Source: Hyperoplus lanceolatus (taxonomy: Eukaryota; Chordata; Actinopteri; Uranoscopiformes; Ammodytidae). From it: a DNA stretch of 64,000 nucleotides. Position 1 is the first letter of the stretch. The number at the start of each line of letters is the position of its first letter. The notes under the pieces were generated by a model, which saw nothing but the letters and a program-made list of their open reading frames with translations, was not told the DNA's origin and ran no database searches. This document shows positions 49,418-60,800 of the stretch, piece by piece. A program made the position numbers and the translations under genes. The stretch spans positions 10,728,952 to 10,792,951 of the forward strand of contig CM049409.1 of assembly GCA_026929865.2 (NCBI GenBank). Direction: 5' to 3'.

Positions 49418-50367
49418 GTTTTCACTTTAATTTGACAGTCCTAAGACCTCTCTACTAATGCTTAGTTGAATATCGACTGATAGTTTGTTGAGAATCAACT
49501 ATTTTCTCTGTTTTGCTCTGTTGATAGTTTGCAGACACGAAACTGTTTTCACTTTAATTTGACAGTCCCAAGACCTGTCTACTTATGCTAAGTTGAATAT
49601 TGACTGATAGTTTGTCTACAGTCATATGACAATCAACAGGTAGTCACCTACACAGGGTGCTTATTGATTGATAAAACATTCTCATCTTTATTTTACAATG
49701 AACATATATGATCAACAGAGGGTTGAATGTTCATTCATTCGATGTGTTCCTTGTAAGTGGGGGAAAGTTGATCCATATGAAACGTAAGTTGAGAATTGGT
49801 TAATAACAGCAGTTGATAGTCAACTTACTAGAAGTTGACACTCAACTGATAGTTGAATATTTGTAAAGAACATGTAATAAAAAGCACAATGTCTGTTGCA
49901 GACTGTATTTGTAAAAATAAATTAACAAAATAAAATGATGGTATAGTTAACTAACACTTGGTTAAATGCATGTTACATATTTGATGGCAAGCTTTGTTGA
50001 GTATCAGTTAGTTGAGTGCATGCTACGTGTACAAAACATCTACTAAAAATGCAACTTATAGTTAACTGACAGTTGAATGCATTCTAAATATGTATCAACT
50101 TACTCACTGTTGAATATCAACTAAACATCTACTAATAGTGCAACCTATAGTTAACAGACAGTTAGTTGAATCATTGTTCTTTATCTGTTGAACAAACTGT
50201 TGAATATCAACTAATCATCTACTAATAGTGTAACTTATAGTTAACTTACAGTTAGTTGAATTCATGTTACTTATCTGTTGTAAACTCATTCACTGTTGAC
50301 ATGCAACTGCGTATCAACTGATGGCTTGTTGAGTGTCAACATTGGACTATCGAACTAAAGTGTTACC
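49418..50367. repeat. tip module of element B
   Basis: Counterpart of 17310-18177. Terminal-repeat-like gttttcactttaatttgaca occurs at 49418 and 49544 and the true right end is at 50343-50367. Between them are tandem units with 'ttgaatatcaactaa' and 'gttaact' motifs. In the left arm of B the mirror copies are at 41435-41458 and 41562-41585. Confidence 0.7.
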
Positions 50368-53360
50368 ATACATTTTTATAAATTTTCTTTATCCTTTCAA
50401 TTGAATGAATGCTGGGCTTTTAATTGCAAAGATTTTTTATTTTTCTTACATTGTAACACTACTGTTTAAAAGCAATTGCTTTAATTAAAGGCTACAGATA
50501 ATACTGCTGATAGAGGTAGGTGAGTGTGTATCCCTTTAGAATTACTTTTGTTAAACACGCGCTAGAAATTCTCATATGGATGAAACTTCTCGGTATGCAA
50601 TAAAGCAGATTAGAGTTGTTCTTTTTTATCTACTCCCACATACCGCCTCGAAAAGCACTCAAGAGCTGTGCATAGATGAATGGTTCCTGTCTGTTTCATG
50701 TGCTGGTACACAGCCCTAAGTAACATAAAGAATAATGTTTTGACGTGAGAGCTTCATTTGAATGAACTGAATAAGGGTGTTGATGGTCAGCAAGGCAGGC
50801 AGCAATGGAGTCTCTTTATAAATGTTACACTTTACTCTCCAGTGGGCTATCAAGGGCGTGCATGTGTGTGAGTGCAACTGCGTCAGCAAGAAGAGGGCGT
50901 TAATCTCTCTGAATACTGCAGATATCTTACAGCTTGAGGGGAAATCAGTAGGCAATGCCACTGATGAGAAGATACTTGTGAGCACATGTTTGTTTGTCTG
51001 TGTGTGTGCTAGTAGCCTAGGCTACATGTGGATGTGTGTTCAGTGTGCACTTCACTTCAGGCACTGCGGTCAGAGGCTGAGTATCCACACCACCTAGTGG
51101 GCGTTCGGGCCTTATATCACTCTTTCTCCAGGGGGAGCAACAGAAAGATAAAAAGGACAAAATATATATTTACACACATGCACAACAACTTAGGCATGAG
51201 ATAGAAAATCAAATGGAGTCACATGATGGACTTAGAAGAGAAGAGATCATTCTTGTTTGAGTAAATATCACAAAAACAAGAACACAACAGGTTATCAAAA
51301 GGTACAACACCTTGTGCACAAGGGAAAGACAAATGAGTCGAACCGGGAAAGACAGGTGGCCAGAGGGAGAGGGAGATGAAAGGATGAATGTTGGGGGAAG
51401 CTGAACACATTAATGTGCAGTTCTCCCCTTAGGCGGTGTGGCTTCACTGAAATGGCTTTTGATTGACAGGTGGGACATGCTAATCCCCTGTGCTCTGCAT
51501 CCTGCCCTCCCTCGCAGTCTCTCTTATTTAGAGGAGGACATCATATCAGTCTTGTTAACATGTAGGAAACGCTGCAGCTTTTCCCCTTCCCACTTTGCGT
51601 TTACTCACGTCTACAAGCTCGCTACTGTTGTTGCCTTGGAAAAGATACAAGTGTCATGTATAATGTACAGAGGCGGATTAAAGGCAGAGATGGTTGACAA
51701 ACCATACCATGCAAGATTCCTCCTATTTGGAACATACAGCCGCGCTCCCACCTAAGCCTAATTACAAATTAGCGTGTTGTGCGATGAGACATCAACACAT
51801 AATTACATGTTACTTTGTGCACTGTTTACAAACTTGTTACCCTGTTTTCAATTCCTGACAGTCCAGATTTAAAGCCTGCATTTGTCTCCCCCGCTTGTTG
51901 TATCACTCTTGACACAGCTGTCGCCTGCATGGATACCGTGTTGCCGGATAGCATTTCACTAAATTCCCCAGGCTCTCTGAGCTATTTGTAAGTTTGACTT
52001 CTCCGCTAGCAACTGCAACCAGAATCTTTTGTTTCCATTATGCAGCAGTCAGTCAAGCTGAGGGGCCGTGTCCACAAACTGCCACCGCTGAGTGCTGTTA
52101 AGTATAACAACAACGCTTAGGACTCACTCCATACCAGCCAGTTTGTCAGGGATGAGACACAGGGGTACACACACACCCACAAACAGAGCTCTCATACCAC
52201 ACACACACTTTCACTTATGGCCTTGTAGGGTTACAGCAGCTGCTGACAAGCTAAAATACAAGGATAGGCATTCTGCAGCAGCTACACTACACACTTGAAT
52301 ACAAAACAGAAACAATAGCTGGATTCCAAAACCCATACTTTCCTGTGATTTAGTATGGAAGAATAAGATTTAGGTTTTCCTGATACATTGTAGTCAGATG
52401 TAGCATGCCTAAAAATACCCAGATGTCCTACTACATCCGGTCCCAATTTGTAGTGTTCCAATCAGCATGATTTATTTTTTCTTGATTTGTTGATCCGTGT
52501 GAGAACAAGCAGTGATGCAACAGATATGTAAGCAAGAGGCAAGTTTGAGGTGCGATGTTATGATGAAATAAATAAGTAAAAGTATGTCCCAATTGTGTAC
52601 CTACTGCAGAATAGTAAAAAGAGTGTGCAATTTGGGACGCAGGTTAAAAATCACTTCTGGCTGGTTAAGTGTTTGCATCCTGTAGATGAATGTGAATAAA
52701 AACACATTCCTTTGCTCAAACAACAAAAGGAAGAAAACACATAGGGAGTGTACTGAAAGTAGCAATTTTTTTTTTCCTTTTTGAGATACAACTATTTACA
52801 TTTAACCAAATATTGAAACAGGTACAAACATTTTTTTCTTCCTCTTCCTGCAATTTTTGTTTTTCTCAAATGACAACTCAGAAATATTGTATAAAATAAA
52901 AATATCAGCTTCAGGGGGAAAAAAAGTAGTCTAAGCATTTTTTTTTAAATGTCCATTAACCTCTATGTACAGGATTATTTACATTCTAAAATTCCATTTA
53001 GACCAGACTTTTGCAAAGTAATTAACAGTAAACACAGTTGCAGTCATGTTCACTGCAGCTTTACAAACCAGGTAAAGCTAATCTGCTTATACAGGTATGG
53101 CTGTCATTCAAATCAGTGATCGTACATATGAGTAGTACAAGGCCGAGGCGTTTTCAAAAAAGGTTCATGTGCATCATTACAGGTAAAATGACACCACAAA
53201 AGAATAAATAAATGGGAGCTCAATACATGAAGTCCGATGTAGAAACATCATGATACAATGAGTGTATAAACACAAAGCTACAGGTGGCTGGACGTACAGA
53301 AATGTGAAGTAATTAGGAGATCTCTCATGTTGCTTAACAACAGAATAAAAAAATTCCTAT
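50368..53360. other. intergenic downstream of wapl, nothing recognised
   Basis: No supported gene. Open frames at 50822-51097 and 51438-51755 have no recognisable product. The left part is ordinary spacer. The segment nearest wapl may still belong to its 3' UTR if a distal polyadenylation site is used (TTTATT at 52471). Confidence 0.4.
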
Positions 53361-54761
<1,401 letters not shown>

Positions 54762-54827
54762 TTAACAGTTCTCCAGGTAATCGATGGCCCGCGAGATGGA
54801 CTTCTGTCCTGTGGTGCCCATTGCACA
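54762..54827 (-). CDS. wapl: wapl exon 14 of those seen, last coding exon
   Basis: 22 codons, [21 protein letters not shown] then TAA at 54762-54764. Acceptor CACACAG. Starts in phase 0 after the Thr that ends the previous exon. Confidence 0.95.
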   Translation of the reverse strand, partial: CAMGTTGQKSISRAIDYLENC

Positions 54828-57800
54828 CTGTGTGTGCAGACAGAATGAAAAGAGTGTGTGAGTACAACTGTACTTGTATAGTTTTAAAACAGACAATGAA
54901 GTTTTTGAGGACATTTCAGCTTCTGTTCACTTGAAAAGGCAATATTTATGAAACAGATGGTTCAAGTCTTCAGTTCTGAAGGGATGAGTCACTGCTGCCA
55001 AATGCACATCTGTGACTAACTGTTCAGTTTAATATAAATGCTTGTTTTTTTTGCTTTTTTTAAATCATTACATTTTGGATACATTAGAAACCTTGAATTG
55101 GTAACAATTTATAGGTCTCCAGTATTATATAAAAGCTAATTGCCACTAGAGGCAGTGCAATGGATTGAGGCCCAGCTAAGATGTGGTTGAGAAATATTTG
55201 ATAGAGCCGAAACTTGAGAACCTTTATATTGAAAGAAAAATAATAAATAATTAAGGATTCCTCTCTCTGTGGTTTAAAGAAATAAAAGCTTCCATTTCCT
55301 TCCAAATGTTAACCTTTGTCTGCAATAAGCTGAATGATGGTTCCAAAAAAAACTGTGCAAACACTGCAGTTATATCTGAAACTTACAGGAAATCTGGTTT
55401 TGTACAGAATTCCAGATCTGCAAAAATGTTTATTTGACAAGCATTCATAAAAGATTACTTTTGCTCAATTGGTCCAACTAAAGGCATTTTTGTACAATTT
55501 GCCTGGAGCTAAGGATTGCACATCAAAATATTTAGAGGTATAAAAAGCTCTGGTGTCAAATATCTTTTAGGCAGAAAATCTATTTGACTTGTTACTATTG
55601 TATAAACTTTTAGTTCAATTCTAAATGTACTGCATGTGTCTTGACAGCACCAATACACAATGCAGATGACAGGGGGTTGGTTTGTCATACTCACAGTGAG
55701 GTTCATGAAATTCAAGAACTTCTTCAGCATTTCTGTCATGATGGAGAAATCCCCTTTAGGTAGATGCTGTCTCACAGTAGTCACGTTTACCTGAGGGAGA
55801 GAAAGGTCAGGTATGAATTCCTTTTAAGTAGGAGACAAAAAAAATCCAATCCTGTTGTTTGTGTGCGTCATATATTCTCACCTGGCTGCCCTGGCAGAGG
55901 CAGCCCAGCAGCAGAGCGGTGTAGGAGGCAACAATGCTGTCCTCCATATGCTTGCCTGCATGCTGCAGAGCTACAGTGCACACAAGGGAGAGAGAAAAGG
56001 TTCACAATTAAAAGATACATACACTACCTCTTTTGGTGGAGATGCTTTTAAAACACTAATGGTAGAAACTGCTGGATACAGATGGATTTTGGCTTGTAAG
56101 CAGTTTTTTTTATAGCAAATCTAAAAACAGCTCCTTTCACATGCACGACTTCAAACACACGTCTACCTTTATTTAGGTCCAACTCTTCGTCCTCCTCCTC
56201 TTTCTTTTCCTCCTCTTTCTTCTCCTCCTCCGTCTGGCTGTCGGCGGTGGGTTCGGCCGCCACCCACTGGATCTCTCCCGACGTCTCCTGCCACTCGCCG
56301 CTTTTGTCCAGTGCCGGCTTAGGCGCCTCGCTGATGAGGTCGTCAGTCTTTGCTTCGGCCAGGATGGCAGCACGTTCCCTCTCCAGGAAAAACTAAGATT
56401 AAAAAACAGAGAGTGAGAGAAGCACTTGTAAAGCTCCAACACATTTCATAGTGAATTAAGGAATGCCAGTTCAGCATGATAGTCAAGACACTTCCTTAAT
56501 GGCGAGGTCAGGTAGCAACTGGACTGGGTATGCTAAAAGCTCTGAAACAAGCCTTTAAATCTTGAAAATGAAGGGCAATGTTGATCACTGATTTATTTGC
56601 AATTTCAGGCTTGGAGAAAGACTATGGTTGCAGAGATATCAATAATACAGCTTTTATTTTTTTCTCAAAAGTTACATTTTGATCTTGAAAGAAAAATCCA
56701 CAACCGAGTTTACATCGATTTATATTTACTTATTACTTGGTGTTCAAGTTGTCAGCCATATGCAAATTTAGACTAGCGCATTTACTTAAAATGCACTGAA
56801 GGGTACAGCTTATGGCAGGGTTTGTAGCACAAAGGGAAAATTTGAAAGTGATGATACAGCATGTAGCATCATCCATATTCATTATGTACCACAGATGTTT
56901 TAACCATCTCCCTGAGAAACAGGTGAAACCCTGGTTCACCTGTTAATACAAAACAAAGTCTTCCTTGAACAAGAAAAACATTGATTTTTCCTTCTCACCA
57001 CTGCTCAGTCACTCTTTCTGCTCACAGCCTGACTTCAAAAGAAGTCACTGAAAAACTCCCAGTAACCAAGTAACAACAGAAAAGAAAAGAAAAGAAAAGA
57101 AAAGAAAAGAAAAGAAAAGAAAAGAAAAGAAAAGAAAAGAAAAGAAAAGAAAAGAAAAGAAAAGAAAAGAAAAGAAAAGAAAAGAAAAACACAATGACAG
57201 CTAAAATATTTATTAACGAGTCCTGGCACGATTCCTACCTTCACAAGGGCAGCCAAAGCACCAGATATCTCAGGCTTGTCAGCGTCCTCTCCCTCAGTCT
57301 CAGCTGTGCTTGTCGGGGCTGATGCCGTGGCTGTGTCTGCCTGTATGGGGTCAGCAGGCTGCATCAGGCTGTCTTCTAGACAGGTGTTGTCCACAGTGTA
57401 CTCCATATCCACCAGACAGTGGCGGTTTCTGGAGCTGTACTCCACTAGGTTAATTAGCAAGCCCAGACCCTGGTTTATGCAACAGAATACACACGTAAAA
57501 CACACAATTACAAATGAGTACACAGAATATATCTTAGCCTGAGAAAATATATATATTTTTTAAGTTTGTTTTGTTTTGTTTTATTAAAGAGTGCCTTACC
57601 AGTACTCGCACGTCAAAACGCTGCTCCTGGGGGATGTAGCGAGGAACCCGTAGGACGCAATTCAAAGCAGTTACTATTAGCTGTTCCTGCTCACCTGTCT
57701 TAGTGCTTCCCCACTCTGCAGATGAAGAATGATCATTAACAACCTAAGCTCATGCTACTCAATGCAATACCCTGCAGAGTACATCAATATTATATTCCGT

Positions 57801-60800
57801 GCCGATACCTATACCCATAGGTATAATTAATAATAATATATTACAATAATAACCCTATACATCAGACTATTGCAAAAGTATGCTATATAACGTATAAAAT
57901 ATTCAGACTGTTGTTTTATTCAGTGAACTGTGCTTCATTGTTATGCATAGCAGACAAACCGAATAATAAGCCATTATACTCAAGTATTGCCCAGCTCTTG
58001 TGAGAGATAGAAAAAAAGTCAACTAACACAGAATATAAAAATGACAAAAACAAAAAGAAAATGCTTAAAATGTCTAGTTGTAAATGGGAATACCATTGTC
58101 GTGGGTAAGGTTGAGCAGCACTCCTATGACAGCCCTCATGCAGTCCTCCACCGCTTTGCCCACGTTACTGAAGCTGCAGTGGGGCAGCGCTGAACCCGAC
58201 AGTGACACAGAGGTGTTGTTTAACGCCCGACTGTACCTCTGGATCATATCCTCACAGTACCGTAATGCCCTGGTCAAAGTAAGGAAAGACATAGTGATGA
58301 GAGAAAAGAAAGAAAGCGAGTGTCCACCATTACAGAAATATTCATTCCAAAATCATTCAGATCCAACTTTGCTGACAATTTTCAATAAAAAAATGCATAA
58401 AAATATTTAAATGCTTGTAATTATGGTGACCAGGAAGCTGCTTATGTTATTGGCCATATACATTTAAGGTCTATGCTTAAGTTATTACTGCCTGGTTTTA
58501 ATATGAAATTAAAAGACATGCCTTTAAAGATCCATAACACCCTCACAGACACAATTTACTATGATTGGTACAATAGTGTTAAAAAAAAAAGTACAAAAAA
58601 AAAAAAAGGAAAACAAACGAACTGTCGCTTTAACAGTAGGTGTGTCAGCATGTGTCTGTGTCCAGTCAATAAATAGCTCTGAACTGTGTCCGCTCACCTG
58701 GCAGAGGAGACAATGAGTTGTGACTCTTTGTGGGCGATCAGGTAACCCTGGTTCTCTGGGTTCTGCACCGTCACCTGCTCTCAGAAGATGAAAGGAAAAA
58801 GAAAATCAATAGAGAAGAAAAGTTCCTTCAAAAGGCTCAAAAGGTAGTCCAGAAACAGAATAGGGAGTGGTGGGGGGCATTAAGTGCTTGAAACAAAGTG
58901 GTTTGTGCAACTTGTGAAAAGTTTCCATCCAATTCCCCAGCTCTCAGTACTGAACTACTATTTTCCTCGAGTGTAGTTCTTGTCTGACTTTGGTGAAAAG
59001 AGAACCTTACTTTGGCTGAGCGGTACTTACACTTTCAAGCACTCTCAGGCACCTTTCAGCCCCCCATAAAGACGCTACGAGGCTCTCCTTGTCTTCTTCT
59101 TGGCTCAGGTTCTTCACACACTCCTCAACTGTGGCAACACAACACACACATAAGGCACATGACGATTAAGACATCTTAGGCCGCAACATGAAAGTAGACA
59201 GAAGTTACACCTGGAACTTGGAAAGCAGATGATTGCATGTTTACACATACACATGAGACTTGCAAATCACCCACACACTATGTATTATGCATCACACACA
59301 CACCTTTGTCTACGATATGGTCCAAACCTCCGAGGAGCCGCAGTTCTTCTTTGAACCAATCCCCGGCTCTCTTGGATGTTAGAGAGAGCAGTGTTTCCAT
59401 GGCAAGGTGACCCGTCTACAACAGAAATAAACAACAATGTCAAATCTGAAATACACTTACAGTATCGTTCCAAATGTGCATACACTTCTTTATTTGGCAT
59501 GACACCTTTTCCCACTGGGAAAATACTTATTTTTTTAATATATAATTATTGCTGAAGTTTCCTGTATTACAATTTGTCAATTTCATAATGATTATCTACA
59601 TCTAAAATATAATCTGTCATTCATCAATTCATCAACTTCCATATGATAAATCTAATCTAATCTCTACTGTTCCTTTAAAATGTAACCCAATGAATCTTCC
59701 AATAACAGGTGTCCAGTAAATTCTTAAACACACCTTAGGAACACAACAAGTAAAATAAACCATTACCAACTAATTAAGACTGACATTTTACATTCAATCT
59801 GACTAATTAGGGATTTCACAGAAACATTTCTAGTTAAGTATTTATCAAGATTAGCTTGTTAAAATAATCATCAGAAAAGTAAACAGCTCAGAGAGCAGGT
59901 GGTGTAGATTCTTGTGTTATTTAAAGGGCCAACCCACCGTGATGTTCTCCAAGTCCAGATGCTTGTTGTGCACGGTTTCGCACAGCTTCCTGATCTTCTC
60001 CTTGACCTTCTCCACCTCCTTGGGGGTGAGCTGGTCCTGGTGGGCCGAGTAGTCCTGGTCCACCTCCAGCAGCTTGAGCATCAGCTCCAGACAGGCTCGG
60101 TCCAGGTCCATGTTTAGACGATCACGACTCAGAATGTACATCAGGGAAGCCGTGCACAGGCCAAGGTTCTGACAGAAGGACAAGAGAAGGGGGGCTTTTT
60201 TTTACAACATGGTGGAGGTGGTGTGTGGAGCATTCGGAGGTGAGACAAGGTGTTCAGGGTTTTAAATATGGACCAGTTAAAAAAAAAATATGAGGACCTG
60301 TCAACCATCACTATAGCATTCTCTTAGTTAGGAAACTTAACTTGGGAGGTTAATAAACTGTCCAAATGTGTGTCCAAACAAGGGATGTTTTAATAGAAAT
60401 ACTGCACACCAAGAACACATCCCAAAGCTTTGACTTCCATTTAATTATTAACAGAAATGATTCATTAAAGCAATTTAAGACTCAAAATGCAGCTTTGCAA
60501 TTGTTTTCCAGAAGAAAAACCTAAGGTCATGGTTTATAATACAGTTATGTGTATTAACCCATTGATGACTATGGCAATCTAGGATGCATGTCCTTAATGC
60601 CTGAGGGTTTTCTGAAAAAATAGTAGGAATTGTCAAGTCTACCAAAACCTTAATATCTAAGCCTGTGTAGCACATAGAAACATGAAATAAAATACATTTA
60701 AAAGTTAAGGTTCACAGGTTTTATTTAAACATGCTCCCTTAGTGCTTACAAACCAACAAATATTTCTAAAAATCATCAAAATGAGATGAATTAGAAAATT

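Larger units (their letters stand above)
40849..50367. mobile_element. giant fold-back element B (inverted copy of element A)
   Basis: B is the reverse complement of A. Its left arm (about 40849-44330) matches A's right arm, including element D at the same site. Its right arm (about 44550-50367) matches A's left arm. The right end is intact (cgaactaaagtgttacc, ending 50367). The left end is truncated inside the tip repeats at about 40849, so the left GGTAACACTTTA is missing. The tip at 49418-50367 was deleted in A's left arm, so B preserves the ancestral arrangement there. B's right arm is broken by a 374-bp hAT and a 2.8-kb hAT block. No transposase was seen. Confidence 0.8.

Noticed and set aside
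28531..52000. A first exon of a neighbouring gene such as the glutamate receptor delta gene that lies beside WAPL in mammals
   Set aside because: I looked for an exon encoding the start of such a receptor on the minus strand and saw none; gene order in this fish cannot be inferred from the window.
56173..56442. 89-codon Arg-rich minus-strand frame over wapl exon 11
   Set aside because: Shadow frame of the exon; the correct frame matches the WAPL domain.
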